From Magnetococcales bacterium (lineage in GTDB: Bacteria; Pseudomonadota; Magnetococcia; Magnetococcales; UBA8363): a DNA stretch of 64,000 nucleotides. Location: contig PEAK01000005.1 of assembly GCA_002753515.1 (NCBI GenBank), positions 51,167-115,166 of the forward strand, read 5' to 3'. Within the stretch, counting starts at the first letter, position 1; each line of letters starts with the position of its first letter. Below the pieces are notes generated by a model. It was not told the DNA's origin and did not search any database. It saw nothing but the letters and a program-made list of their open reading frames with translations. Shown piece by piece: positions 53,382 to 63,498 of the stretch. The translations under genes and the position numbers were made by a program.

Positions 53382-54719
53382 GTGGCGGATACCGGCCTCA
53401 ACGTTCAAATAATCGGTGGTGGTCTTGCAGGTTCGGAGGCGGCTTGGCAATTGGCCAGGCGGGGAATTTCCGTTACCCTGATGGATATGCGACCGATTCG
53501 GTTCAGCCCGGCGCATACCACCGGCCTGTGTGCGGAATTGGTCTGTTCCAATTCTTTGCGCGGGGGTGATCCCGAACGTAACGCCGTCGGTCTGCTGCAT
53601 GAGGAAATGCGGCAAATGGACAGCCTGATATTGACCGCAGCGGATGCCAACCGCGTGCCCGCCGGCGGGGCGCTGGCCGTGGATCGCCAGGGCTTTTCCT
53701 CCTTTGTTCACAATCAACTGCGCAATCATCCACGGGTGACCCTGGTGACGCGGGAATGTCGCGAGCCCGCCGCCAACCAGCCTTGCATTGTGGCGACCGG
53801 ACCGTTGACTTCGGATGCCTTGATCCCGTGGATCGAAACAAACCTGGGTCGGGATCGGCTGTTTTTTTATGACGCCCTTGCTCCCATTGTGGCTGCGGAT
53901 TCCATCGATATGACCCGGGCATGGAAACAATCGCGTTATGACAAGGGGGGGGATGACTATATCAATTGTCCCTTGGATCGCGAAACCTACCTCCATTTTG
54001 TCGCGCAAGTACTCGCGGCATCAACGGCCAAACTGCACGAATTGGATCGGGATATCCCATTTTTTGAAGGGTGTCTCCCCATCGAGGTCATGGCAACACG
54101 CGGTGTGGACACGCTGCGCTTCGGTCCCATGAAGCCGGTGGGCTTGGCCAATCCCCATGCGGATGGTCAACGTCCTTGGGCCGTGGTGCAATTGCGACAG
54201 GATAATCAGGCTGCAACCGCATGGAACATGGTTGGTTTTCAAACCCGTATGGCTTGGCCGGATCAACAGCGGGTCTTTCGTTTGATTCCCGGCCTGGAAC
54301 ACGCGGAATTCGTACGTTTGGGGGCGATCCATCGCAATACCTATATCAACAGTCCCCTGGTCTTGGACCAATATTTGCGTTGGCGGGGCGATGGCCATCT
54401 CTATTTCGCGGGTCAAATGATCGGCGTGGAGGGCTACGTGGAATCGGCCGCTTCGGGACTCATGGCAGGCATATTCTTGGCTACGGAACTCTTGACGGGT
54501 CGATTGCCGGAACGACCACCGGCGACAACGGCACTCGGTGCCTTGTTGCGGCATGTTACCCAGATTCCCGGCAAACACTATGAGCCCATGAACATTCATT
54601 TCGGCTTGTTTCCACCCCTGGAGGTGTATGCGTCAAAAAAACACCGAAAGATGGAATTGACTCACCGCGCCCGACGCGATTTTGACCCTTGGTCTCGAAA
54701 ATTTGTAACAAAGACTTGA
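53382..54719 (+). CDS. trmFO: Methylenetetrahydrofolate-tRNA-(uracil-5-)-methyltransferase
   Basis: 445 aa from the GTG at 53382 (AAAAGG 7 nt upstream; a TTG two codons earlier is too close to that RBS). The FAD motif is [18 protein letters not shown], followed by [12 protein letters not shown] and the C-terminal [11 protein letters not shown], all diagnostic of TrmFO/Gid. It makes ribothymidine 54 in tRNA with folate as the methyl donor. Divergent from pilD. Confidence 0.95.
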   Translation: MADTGLNVQIIGGGLAGSEAAWQLARRGISVTLMDMRPIRFSPAHTTGLCAELVCSNSLRGGDPERNAVGLLHEEMRQMDSLILTAADANRVPAGGALAVDRQGFSSFVHNQLRNHPRVTLVTRECREPAANQPCIVATGPLTSDALIPWIETNLGRDRLFFYDALAPIVAADSIDMTRAWKQSRYDKGGDDYINCPLDRETYLHFVAQVLAASTAKLHELDRDIPFFEGCLPIEVMATRGVDTLRFGPMKPVGLANPHADGQRPWAVVQLRQDNQAATAWNMVGFQTRMAWPDQQRVFRLIPGLEHAEFVRLGAIHRNTYINSPLVLDQYLRWRGDGHLYFAGQMIGVEGYVESAASGLMAGIFLATELLTGRLPERPPATTALGALLRHVTQIPGKHYEPMNIHFGLFPPLEVYASKKHRKMELTHRARRDFDPWSRKFVTKT

Positions 54720-54744
54720 CAAGGTATATGGGTTGCATTAGGTT
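54716..54744 (+). promoter_or_regulatory. Possible sigma-70-type promoter before the M23 peptidase gene
   Basis: TTGACA (54716-54721) with a 17-bp spacer and a weak TAGGTT -10 (54739-54744). The -35 overlaps the trmFO stop. The 204-bp leader up to the peptidase start holds no other gene. Confidence 0.3.
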
Positions 54745-54923
54745 ACCCTCTTTTTTGACTTGATGTGCTATATGGTTAGGGAATGTCAAACTTCGTGAAT
54801 TGTAAGGGTTATCACTGTCGCCTGTAAAAACGGACCCTGAATTGCATTAATGGCTCAAGGAACACCAAACCGGGTGCTTGACCAGGGGTAATCGTCAAAT
54901 CGGTGACTTACAAATGAGGACGT

Positions 54924-56978
54924 ATGCTTTCCGGACCCAGAAGACACAAGAAGACACGAACATTCGCAACGAGAACGCGAACCCAATCCGCCCCGGCTGA
55001 AAAACAGAGTCGTGAACGGAAGTTTCCCTCTCTATTGTTCGGCATGGTCACCGTTGGGTTGATAGCTACCCACAGTGCCCTGAACGCCAGTACCTCGGGG
55101 AGCGTTCCCGTCGATTATCTCGGCTGGCTGCTGCGCAGTGAATTGACGCATATCCAGGAAAAGGCCGGTGTGAAGCCGGTCGATGAAAAGGCGAAAAATC
55201 AAAAGCCCCCTTCCCAGGATGAGGCCCAGTCCGCGCAAGATCCCATTGCTTCGGTTGCTTTGCGTACCCCCTTTGTGCGCATGGATCGGGGGCGACCCCA
55301 GGTTACCGAACATCGTCAGGTGATCATTGAACGCATTTCCAGGGGCGATACGTTGTCATCGCTGTTGCAACGGCAAAATGTTTCCTTGAGGACGATCTAC
55401 GCTATAGCCCGGGGTGCCCGCGCCGTTTTTGATCTGTCGGCCAACTTTCAGACGGGAAAGTTGGTCAAGCTGGTGTTCGACGATAGCAAACAGCTCATTT
55501 CACTGGCCTATCCTACAGAAGACGGCAATACGCTGGTCGTCAAAAAGACGGAATCGGGTGATTTCAAGGGTGCCCTGGAAAAGGGCGATATCGGTGTTGC
55601 CAGTGTGCCTACCGGTATTGATGCCCTGGAAGCCAAATTGATTGATCAAAATGCAGCCGCCATCCTGAGCAGCAGTGATCGCAGGATTGCCCCGCAGCCT
55701 CCCATCGTGACCGAAAAGGAAGAGGCCGCCGTACCTGAAAGCAAAACCAAAGTCGCCAAATCGGCTTCCATCACCATCAAACCCGGGGACCACCTGGTCA
55801 GTCTCCTCGCCCAATACGATATTGACGAGGCAACCGCCAAGGATGTCGTCAAGGCAGCAGCACGCGTTTTCGACTTGAGCCGCATGCTGCAACCAGGGAA
55901 AGTGTTAAATTTGGATGTATCCCCGGACGGGGTGCTTCAGGCCCTTTCTTATGCCCTGGACGAAGAGAACGTTTTTTGGTTGCGTAAGGATGGCGGCGCT
56001 TTCGTTTCCAAGGTTGAGAAAAAAATTGTCACCGCAGTCGAAAAGAGCGCCGCTGAAAAAGTCGTGCTCGACAAGAGCAACGCCGAAAAAAGTGCACTCG
56101 AAAAGAGTTCCGCAGAGAAAAAAGCCCCTGCCAATCGCCTTGAAACCATCAGTGCCACGATCAGGGCGGACGGCTCGCTGTTTGCCGCAGGCAGCAAGGC
56201 TGGTTTGACCAATGCGCAGTCGGCGGCCCTGGCGGAACTGTTTGAATGGGATATCGACTTTGCCCGTGATATTCATGCCGGTGATAGTTTCTCTGTGGTG
56301 CGGGATACCAGGTATAACCCCGCTAAAAAGACCAATGAAGGGCGTATCCTCGCTGCCGAGTTTATCAATCAGGGGCGGGTGTATCGGGTCGTCCATTATA
56401 CCAATCCCAAAGGCGAATCGGGCTATTTTGATGAAAAAGGACAGAGCATTCGTAAAATGTTCATCCGGGCCCCTGTCGATTTTCGCCGCATTTCTTCGGT
56501 GTTCTCCAGCAACCGCAGGCACCCGGTTTTTGGGTTTACCCGTGCCCACAAGGGTGTTGATTATGCCGCTGACATGGGTACCCCGGTGCGTTCCGTGGGC
56601 GATGGCGTTGTCACGTACGCTTCCTACAAGGGGAGCTTCGGCAAGTTGGTTCTGGTGCATCACAACAGCACCTATACCACGGCTTATGCGCATCTGGGGC
56701 GCTTTACCAATGAGGTTCGGCCCGGTGCGCGTGTCAGACAAGGTCAGACGATTGGTTATGTGGGCATGACAGGGACGACTACCGGACCCCATCTGCATTT
56801 TGAGGTGCGTGTCAACAACAATCAGGTCGATCCTTTGACGGTACAGATGGCTGCCGCCAATCCCGTATCACCCGCTTATCGGAATGATTTCAACGCACGG
56901 ACCCAGCCCTTGTTGGCCATGTTGAAATCGGGTGGCACCAAAGTGGCGGCTGCACCTTCCGATACACGTTCGCGCTGA
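54924..56978 (+). CDS. M23 murein endopeptidase, MepM-like
   Basis: 684 aa. A basic N-terminal tail and a membrane or signal segment (~35-55) precede two OapA/LysM-like domains (~130-200 and ~280-345; RISRGDTLSSLLQRQNVSL, IKPGDHLVSLLAQYDID). A Lys/Glu/Ala low-complexity stretch (~370-395, EKSALEKSSAEKK type) leads to the C-terminal M23 peptidase with complete zinc ligands (AHKGVDYAAD and PHLHFEV). It probably cuts peptide cross-links in the periplasm to allow wall growth. First gene before prmC. Confidence 0.9.
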   Translation: MLSGPRRHKKTRTFATRTRTQSAPAEKQSRERKFPSLLFGMVTVGLIATHSALNASTSGSVPVDYLGWLLRSELTHIQEKAGVKPVDEKAKNQKPPSQDEAQSAQDPIASVALRTPFVRMDRGRPQVTEHRQVIIERISRGDTLSSLLQRQNVSLRTIYAIARGARAVFDLSANFQTGKLVKLVFDDSKQLISLAYPTEDGNTLVVKKTESGDFKGALEKGDIGVASVPTGIDALEAKLIDQNAAAILSSSDRRIAPQPPIVTEKEEAAVPESKTKVAKSASITIKPGDHLVSLLAQYDIDEATAKDVVKAAARVFDLSRMLQPGKVLNLDVSPDGVLQALSYALDEENVFWLRKDGGAFVSKVEKKIVTAVEKSAAEKVVLDKSNAEKSALEKSSAEKKAPANRLETISATIRADGSLFAAGSKAGLTNAQSAALAELFEWDIDFARDIHAGDSFSVVRDTRYNPAKKTNEGRILAAEFINQGRVYRVVHYTNPKGESGYFDEKGQSIRKMFIRAPVDFRRISSVFSSNRRHPVFGFTRAHKGVDYAADMGTPVRSVGDGVVTYASYKGSFGKLVLVHHNSTYTTAYAHLGRFTNEVRPGARVRQGQTIGYVGMTGTTTGPHLHFEVRVNNNQVDPLTVQMAAANPVSPAYRNDFNARTQPLLAMLKSGGTKVAAAPSDTRSR

Positions 56979-56989
56979 ATCACTCTTCC

Positions 56990-57859
56990 TTGAACATCGA
57001 CCCCGTTTGGACGATCCGCAGGCTGCTCCAATGGAGCGGCCCGTGGTTGGCCGAACGGGGTGCGGATACCCCCAGGCTGGATGCGGAACTCCTTCTGGCA
57101 AATGCCCTCAATCTGCAACGTATTGGTCTGTTTCTGGACCCGGATCGACCGCTGAACGTTGAGGAATTGGGGGCCTACAAGAGCCGTCTCAAACGTCGTG
57201 CAGCCAGGGAGCCGGTCGCCTATATCATCGGGCAAAAGGATTTTTGGAAAAATACTTTTGCCGTTGATCGGCGCGTCCTGATTCCCCGACCAGAAACCGA
57301 AACTTTATTGGAAATCGTGCTGAAACATTATGCCGAACATTCGGGAAACTGGCATTTTTTGGATATTGGCTGTGGCTCGGGGGCCTTGGTGATCAGTTTG
57401 TTGTTGGAGTTTCCCAATGCTACGGGGGTGGGTCTGGATGTGAGTGAAGAGGCCCTTATGGTAAGTTCCCTCAATGGTCAACGGTTGCAGGTCGATGAGC
57501 GGGTGCGGTGGTTGTCGTCCGATTTGATGGGGGTGCTTGATGGTGCGGAACGTTTTGACGTGATCGTGACCAATCCGCCCTATGTTCCCCATGCGGAGGT
57601 TTTGGGACTACAGCCGGAAATTCTTCGTTACGAGCCCCATGTGGCATTGGATGGTGGTGTGGATGGTCTGTCTGTGATTCGACGATTGGTTCCAGAGGCG
57701 GTTGGATTTTTGCATCCGGGGGGATTGTTGGCTTTGGAAATTGATTCCCGCCAAAAGGATGCGGTGGTTGAACTGTTGCATGGTTGCGGATTGCATCGCG
57801 TGGGATCTCTTGAGGATGCACACCATGTTCCCAGGATTGTGTACGGTTTTGCCGTCTGA
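56990..57859 (+). CDS. prmC: Peptide chain release factor N5-glutamine methyltransferase
   Basis: 289 aa from a TTG at 56990, 11 bp after the M23 gene. The SAM site is FLDIGCGSGALVISLL and the catalytic motif is VTNPPYVPHAEV; RRVLIPRPETE is the family signature ahead of the core. PrmC methylates the Gln of the GGQ loop in RF1 and RF2. The RBS is weak and the start could be a little further in. The next gene follows by 10 bp. Confidence 0.94.
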   Translation: MNIDPVWTIRRLLQWSGPWLAERGADTPRLDAELLLANALNLQRIGLFLDPDRPLNVEELGAYKSRLKRRAAREPVAYIIGQKDFWKNTFAVDRRVLIPRPETETLLEIVLKHYAEHSGNWHFLDIGCGSGALVISLLLEFPNATGVGLDVSEEALMVSSLNGQRLQVDERVRWLSSDLMGVLDGAERFDVIVTNPPYVPHAEVLGLQPEILRYEPHVALDGGVDGLSVIRRLVPEAVGFLHPGGLLALEIDSRQKDAVVELLHGCGLHRVGSLEDAHHVPRIVYGFAV

Positions 57860-57869
57860 GGGAGAAACC

Positions 57870-58688
57870 ATGGATTTTCTTGATGTTATCTATCAGGCAG
57901 CTCGGTCTCAATATCCCAAGGGGGTTGCCCATGCCCCCGATGCGGTACGGATTGATGATCGGATGCAGTTGCAACAATTGATGGCCATTCTGACCATGGA
58001 TGGCGAAATTCCCATCCTGCTGCATATTGGTGCCCAGATTTTTGATTATCATTCAACTTTGAAAATGGCCGGGGGAATCGGTTCATCGGAAAAAAATTTG
58101 TATCTGCTCATCAAAGCTTTGGTGCCACCCATTGGCAACGTGCGCATTCGCCATGCGGATGTGATCACGATAAGCATGAATTCCAAGCATTTTAACTTTT
58201 TGATGGACGTCACCTTTGTCGAACAGGTCAGCAAAAATATTTTAAAAATATCGTTTCCCAGCGAAATCATGATTCGTACCGAAAAGCGTAAATCGGTTCG
58301 TGTCAACGTCGACCCAGCCTGGAACGTCAGTTTGGAAGCGGCTGTCGGGCGCAAGGAAGTTTTTAAGCCCGAACTGGAAAATATCAGTTACGGTGGATTT
58401 TATTTCAAAGCCGCCGGCAAACGTCCCAATTTGTCTCCGGGGCAAAAAATCAGTTTTCGTATGCGGTGGCCTGATATCAAGCTGGATACGAAAGTTGAAA
58501 CCGTTCTCATCGAGATGTGCAGCAAGTATGGTGACCCGTTCTTTCGATCGCATTTTACTTTTGAAACTTACGATAAAACCATGCAACAGATTGAAAGCTT
58601 TGTCGCAGCGGCTCAAAGCGTCCATCTCCAATATCGCAAGGCTTTGTTTGGCCACTGGGAACTCAACCTGGAAAAAAATAATCCTTGA
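57870..58688 (+). CDS. PilZ-domain (YcgR-like) c-di-GMP-binding protein
   Basis: 272 aa from the ATG at 57870 (GAGGGAG upstream). The N-terminal half (~1-120) resembles a YcgR-type flagellar brake domain. The PilZ half (~130-240) has the RTEKR-KSVR motif (RxxxR) and NISYGGFYF (N/DxSxxG), the c-di-GMP contacts. It probably changes motility or secretion when the nucleotide binds. The downstream GGDEF-EAL gene could make or break that nucleotide. Confidence 0.83.
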   Translation: MDFLDVIYQAARSQYPKGVAHAPDAVRIDDRMQLQQLMAILTMDGEIPILLHIGAQIFDYHSTLKMAGGIGSSEKNLYLLIKALVPPIGNVRIRHADVITISMNSKHFNFLMDVTFVEQVSKNILKISFPSEIMIRTEKRKSVRVNVDPAWNVSLEAAVGRKEVFKPELENISYGGFYFKAAGKRPNLSPGQKISFRMRWPDIKLDTKVETVLIEMCSKYGDPFFRSHFTFETYDKTMQQIESFVAAAQSVHLQYRKALFGHWELNLEKNNP

Positions 58689-58855
58689 TGCTGTGGAATA
58701 ATTTGGTTCTGCCCAGGTGTTTCTGGTAGTCAACCGGCTGCAACATGGATTAGAGTGGCACAAGCGGGGAGGGCGTGCGCCCGGTTTGGTTGGGTGTTGC
58801 GTTGACTTGGCTTTCACGAACGCAACCGTATTTCCAGTATACAGATTGTCATTCC

Positions 58856-60856
58856 ATGAAGATGGTTACCATGTCTGATGATTTGCAACGTCCTCCATCC
58901 GAATGGCATCTTGTCAAATCGTTGTTGCAGCTGTTGTTGTGGACGCTTCTCAGCGAAGGGACCATTATGTTGCTCTTGCCCCTCTTGGGGCCAATGCCGG
59001 CAGAGATGTCGGTGATTCTTGATGCCACTGTGCTGGTCTTTCTCCTGACCCTGCCCGTCTTTTTTCTCCTCTATCTTCCCATGAGAAGACGTATCCTGGC
59101 TCACAAGCGCAGTGAAGAAGCACTGCTGGTAACCAATACCCGATTGTCTCAAGAGATAGCCATACGCCTGGAAACAGAGGAAAATTATAAGCTGTATATC
59201 AAGGTATTTGAAAATGCTGGCGAGGGGATCGTCATTACCGATCCAAAGGCCCGGATTATTGCCATTAATCCAGCCTATAGTGACATGACCGGGTATCCGC
59301 CCGAAGAGGTCATTGGTGCCAATCCGAAAATTTTGCGCTCGGGACGGCACGGTGAAGATTTTTATACGGCAATGTGGCAATCTTTGTTGAAAAACGGGGC
59401 GTGGAAAGGGGAAATATGGGACCGGAAAAAATCCGGTGAGGTGTTTTCCAAATGGTTAAGCATCAAAGCCGTTTGGAGCGATTCGGGTCAAATCAGCCAT
59501 TATGTTGGAATCTTTTCCGATGTGACCCACGTCAAGGAAACCGAAGAGCGCATGCAATACATGGCTTGGTACGATCCGTTGACCCGTTTGCCCAATCGTA
59601 TGTTGTTTCGTGATCGTGTCACGCAGGAAATGGCTTTGGGCAGGCGGGCTGGGACACATGCGGCCGTGTTTTTCATCGATCTGGACCGGTTCAAATATAT
59701 CAATGATACGTTGGGCCATGATTCGGGCGATGCCATGTTGCTGCAGGTGGCGGAACGCCTGCAAAAATGTTTTCGCCAGACCGATACCATTGCACGCATG
59801 GGTGGGGATGAATTCACCGTCTTGCTGCCCAATCCCGGGGAGAGTCAGAATATCGTCCATTTGGCGGAAAAAGTGATCCGTGAACTGAAGCAATCTTTTA
59901 CCGTATCCGGCCATGAATTCTTTATCGGCGCCAGTATTGGCATCGCCCTTTTCCCCGAAGATGGCAGGGATTACGAGACTTTGATCAAAAATGCAGATAT
60001 CGCCATGTACAACGCCAAGGAGGTGGGGCGCGGTACCTATAAATTTTTCTCGCCACAAATGAATGAAAAAACCAATCGTCGGCTATCCCTGGAGAAAGAT
60101 TTACGCAAAGCATTGGAGCAAAATGAGTTCGTTTTATATTATCAACCCAAGATCGGTATTGCTTCGGGACTCATTGTCGGCATGGAGGCTTTGATTCGTT
60201 GGTGCCACCCGGAAAAAGGGATGATCAGTCCCGGAGATTTCATTCCCTTGGCTGAGGAAACCGGTTTGATCATTCCCATGGGATTGTGGGTTCTGAAGAC
60301 AGCCTGCCAGCAGGTACACAGTTGGCGTACCATGGGCTGGAAAAGTTTGCGGGTGGCGGTCAATCTGTCGGCGTTGCAGGTGCAGAGCGAGGATATCATC
60401 CAACAGGTCAAGGATGTTCTGGCGACAACAGATTTGACCAGCGATGGCCTGGAATTGGAGATCACGGAATCCATCGCCATGCACGATGTGACCCGGACCG
60501 TTGGAATTATTCGCGAATTTCGCGAAATGGGGATTCATATCTCCATCGACGATTTTGGCACCGGGTATTCATCATTGAGCTATTTAAAATCGTTGCCACT
60601 GCATGCTTTAAAGATCGATCAATCCTTTGTGCGCGATCTGGTGGAAAATTCGGAGGATGCCTCGATTGTGACCTCCATTATTTCCATGGCGGCGGCGATG
60701 AATCTGGAAGTGGTGGCCGAAGGGGTGGAAACCGAGGAACAGCTGGCCTTTTTGGCCAAACAAAACTGTTCGCAAGCCCAAGGTTATTTCTTCTCACGTC
60801 CGGTGTCGGCAGACGATTTCCTGGAATTGTTGCGCAAACAGGGTCCATGCCATTGA
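58856..60856 (+). CDS. Membrane PAS-GGDEF-EAL c-di-GMP enzyme
   Basis: 666 aa from the ATG at 58856; in-frame starts at 58775 and 58871 are also possible. Two membrane helices (~20-45 and ~55-80) precede a PAS domain (~110-225; GIVITDPKARIIAINPAY), GGDEF (~240-400; ARMGGDEFTVL) with an inhibitory I-site RxxD five residues before it (RQTD), and EAL (~410-660; GMEALIRW, DDFGTGYSSL). Both catalytic signatures are intact, so it could make and degrade c-di-GMP. Its stop overlaps the start of the radical SAM gene. Confidence 0.93.
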   Translation: MKMVTMSDDLQRPPSEWHLVKSLLQLLLWTLLSEGTIMLLLPLLGPMPAEMSVILDATVLVFLLTLPVFFLLYLPMRRRILAHKRSEEALLVTNTRLSQEIAIRLETEENYKLYIKVFENAGEGIVITDPKARIIAINPAYSDMTGYPPEEVIGANPKILRSGRHGEDFYTAMWQSLLKNGAWKGEIWDRKKSGEVFSKWLSIKAVWSDSGQISHYVGIFSDVTHVKETEERMQYMAWYDPLTRLPNRMLFRDRVTQEMALGRRAGTHAAVFFIDLDRFKYINDTLGHDSGDAMLLQVAERLQKCFRQTDTIARMGGDEFTVLLPNPGESQNIVHLAEKVIRELKQSFTVSGHEFFIGASIGIALFPEDGRDYETLIKNADIAMYNAKEVGRGTYKFFSPQMNEKTNRRLSLEKDLRKALEQNEFVLYYQPKIGIASGLIVGMEALIRWCHPEKGMISPGDFIPLAEETGLIIPMGLWVLKTACQQVHSWRTMGWKSLRVAVNLSALQVQSEDIIQQVKDVLATTDLTSDGLELEITESIAMHDVTRTVGIIREFREMGIHISIDDFGTGYSSLSYLKSLPLHALKIDQSFVRDLVENSEDASIVTSIISMAAAMNLEVVAEGVETEEQLAFLAKQNCSQAQGYFFSRPVSADDFLELLRKQGPCH

Positions 60857-62337
60857 CAGGGGCGGACAGCAATGGCTTGAGCATGGGTAACCTTGAGTCA
60901 CCCATGAGTCCCGGAGGGATCGTCCTGACCACCCTCAATGCGCGCTTCCGTCACCCCTCCTTGGGTTTGCGCTGTCTAAAAGCCAATCTGGATGAATGGA
61001 GCGACCGTTGCACCATCCTGGAATTTACCATTCATGACCGGCCCATGGATATCGCCGAGACCGTATTACGGTTTCAACCCGCCATCATCGGCATAGGGGT
61101 CTACCTGTGGAATGTGGAACCGGTGCGGCACTTGTTGGCATTAATGAAGATTCTGGCACCGGAGATCATCCTTATCCTGGGGGGGCCGGAAATGGTCGCT
61201 GTCCCGGAAGACGACCGCTGGTTCGATGTCGCCGATGTCATCATTTCCGGTGAAGGGGAGGGTGTGTTCCGGGATGTGTGTCGGGAATGGTATGCCACCC
61301 CGGGTATTCGCCCTGCGAAAAAACGTATCACAGCACCCCCGGTTGATTTCACCCGGGTGAAACTTCCGTACGCGCTTTACGATAGCAGCGATCTGGAACA
61401 TCGGTTCACCTATGTGGAAGCCTCGCGTGGCTGCCCGCATGGTTGCAGTTTTTGTCTCTCCGCCCGGGATGCCCCGATACGCCGTGTCCCTTTGGCGCAC
61501 TTTTTTTCAGCCATGGAGGATTTGCTCACCCGTGGTGCCAGGCAATTCAAGTTTGTGGATCGCACCTTTAATGTACATACCAGGACGGCTATCGCTATCC
61601 TCGATTTCTTTCTGGAACGGTATATTCCCGGCTTGTTTTTGCATTTTGAAATGGTTCCCGACCACCTGCCGCCAGCCCTCAAGGAGACCCTCATTCGTTT
61701 TCCCCCGGGGAGCTTGCAATTGGAGATCGGTTTCCAGACGTTTGACGGGGATACCCTGAAACGTATTCATCGCTCGCAAAACAACGATGCTGCCGCAAAG
61801 AATCTGGCTTGGCTCAAGAACAACACCCGGGTGCATTTGCATACCGACCTTATTTTTGGCCTTCCAGGGGAATCCCTGGTCAGCATGGAGGCAGGGTTCA
61901 ATCGGCTGTTTGCGTTGCACCCACACGACATCCAGGTTGGTATTTTGAAACGATTACCGGGCACCCAACTCGCACGTCAGGACCCGGGTATCCACAACAT
62001 GAGGTATAATCCCCATCCGCCATACGACATCCTGGCCAATGATCACATCGATTTTGCAACCATGCAACGATTGCGTCGGTTTGGTCGCTATTGGGATTTG
62101 ATCGGTAATTCGCAACGTTTTCCAACATTTCTTGCCTGGATGCACGACCAACCCTCACCATTCGCGGTTTTTCTAACGTTGTCCGATTATATCTTCGCCA
62201 CCACCCGGCAGACGCACCAAATCGCCTTGGCCCGGTTGATCACTGTGATTACCCGGGGGCTTATCCAGGCGTTAAAACTGGAACCGGCTCAAGCCAGAGC
62301 CTTGATGAGCAACGATTGGCCGGATTATGGATCCTAA
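60847..62337 (+). CDS. B12-binding-domain radical SAM protein, DUF4080 type
   Basis: 496 aa from the ATG at 60847, overlapping the preceding stop by 10 bp; ATGs at 60883 and 60904 are alternatives. It has an N-terminal cobalamin-binding-like domain (TLNARFRHPSLGLR, GIGVYLWN, LILGGPE), the radical SAM motif SRGCPHGCSFC (~195-205) and the core EIGFQTFDGDTLKRI and LIFGLPGES. The DUF4080 C-terminal part (FGRYWDLIGNSQRF) matches this family. The function of the family is not settled. Confidence 0.87.
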   Translation: MPLTGADSNGLSMGNLESPMSPGGIVLTTLNARFRHPSLGLRCLKANLDEWSDRCTILEFTIHDRPMDIAETVLRFQPAIIGIGVYLWNVEPVRHLLALMKILAPEIILILGGPEMVAVPEDDRWFDVADVIISGEGEGVFRDVCREWYATPGIRPAKKRITAPPVDFTRVKLPYALYDSSDLEHRFTYVEASRGCPHGCSFCLSARDAPIRRVPLAHFFSAMEDLLTRGARQFKFVDRTFNVHTRTAIAILDFFLERYIPGLFLHFEMVPDHLPPALKETLIRFPPGSLQLEIGFQTFDGDTLKRIHRSQNNDAAAKNLAWLKNNTRVHLHTDLIFGLPGESLVSMEAGFNRLFALHPHDIQVGILKRLPGTQLARQDPGIHNMRYNPHPPYDILANDHIDFATMQRLRRFGRYWDLIGNSQRFPTFLAWMHDQPSPFAVFLTLSDYIFATTRQTHQIALARLITVITRGLIQALKLEPAQARALMSNDWPDYGS

Positions 62338-62368
62338 AGGGCGGAGTAGTCCTGATTAACGGGACTGC

Positions 62369-63184
62369 CTAGCCGAGTTTATCGCTTCCTTTCCATGCCG
62401 GGATCTGTCGCCGGCAGGACTCAACACGTTCCTGATCAATCCATGCCAGGGCAATTCCCGGTCCATCGCCGCATTGGGCGACAATGCCACCCCAAGGTTC
62501 GACCACCATGGAATGGCCATGGGTCATGCGTCCACCGGGGTGTCGCCCCGATTGACCCGGGGCCACCATGTAACAAAAATTTTCGACTGCCCGCGCTCGC
62601 ACCAGTAATTCCCAGTGGGCAGCGCCGGTGGTGGCGGTGAACGCTGAGGGTAAGGTGATCAGAGTCGCCCCCATGGCACCAAGTTTTGAAAAAAGCTGGG
62701 GAAAACGAACATCGTAACAAATAGCCAATCCCAGGCGACCCCAGGGGGTATCACAAACTACTGGCTGATCACCGGCTTGTACCAAGTTGGATTCCCGATA
62801 GCTGCGATCATGGGGGAGGATGACGTCAAACAGGTGCATTTTGTCATAGCGGGCCCGTACTTCCCCATGATCGTCAACGACAAAACAAGTGTTGGTAATT
62901 TTTTCGCCACCCAGTGTCCTGACCGGTATGGAGCCACCAACGATCCAAACCCGGTACTCCCGGGCAAAATCATGCAGGAAACCCAGGGAAGGACCATCCG
63001 TGACATCTTCGGCGTTCGCCCGTTTCTCATCTTCGCTCGCGCCCATGTGCGAAAAATTTTCAGGCAGAACCAGCAATCCGGCACCCCGTTTCACCGCCTG
63101 TTCCATGAGCGATCGTGACTGCTTCAGATTATCGCTGCGGTCCGAGCCGGAATTCATCTGGATGATGGCAAGGGGGGCGTCCAT
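62369..63184 (-). CDS. Carbon-nitrogen hydrolase (nitrilase family, Nit1-like amidase)
   Basis: 271 aa. The catalytic triad is in place: Glu42 (LVLPENFS), Lys115 (RYDKMHLFD) and Cys156 (AICYDVRFP). The closest pattern is the Nit1/deaminated-glutathione amidase group, which repairs a side product of transaminases. It overlaps the grxC stop in TAATG, and the pairing with a glutaredoxin gene agrees with a glutathione link. Confidence 0.9.
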   Translation of the reverse strand: MDAPLAIIQMNSGSDRSDNLKQSRSLMEQAVKRGAGLLVLPENFSHMGASEDEKRANAEDVTDGPSLGFLHDFAREYRVWIVGGSIPVRTLGGEKITNTCFVVDDHGEVRARYDKMHLFDVILPHDRSYRESNLVQAGDQPVVCDTPWGRLGLAICYDVRFPQLFSKLGAMGATLITLPSAFTATTGAAHWELLVRARAVENFCYMVAPGQSGRHPGGRMTHGHSMVVEPWGGIVAQCGDGPGIALAWIDQERVESCRRQIPAWKGSDKLG

Positions 63185-63444
63185 TATCGGTGTACCAACA
63201 GCGGGTCAAGTTGTCCTGATGATTCCAGGGCATACAGATCATCGCATCCCCCCACATGCTGGCCATTGATAAAGATTTGTGGGACGGTTCTTTTACCATT
63301 GGCACGGCGCAACATTTCATCACGCAGTTCGGGATTTTTTGTCAGGTTGATTTCCCGGTAGGCTACCTCTTTCTTGTCCAATAATTGTTTGGCCCGAACG
63401 CAGTAGGGACAAACGGTGGTCGAATAAATTTCAACTTCCAGCAT
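63184..63444 (-). CDS. grxC: Glutaredoxin 3
   Basis: 86 aa. The dithiol active site CPYC is at residues 12-15, with the family's KRTVPQIFINGQHVGGCDD. It reduces disulfides with glutathione. TAATG overlap with the downstream amidase gene. RBS GGGAACG before the ATG. Confidence 0.97.
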   Translation of the reverse strand: MLEVEIYSTTVCPYCVRAKQLLDKKEVAYREINLTKNPELRDEMLRRANGKRTVPQIFINGQHVGGCDDLYALESSGQLDPLLVHR

Positions 63445-63498
63445 AAACGTTCCCTTTCAATATTGGCGAGAAGCACCGATGACGACTTGCTTGCAAAA

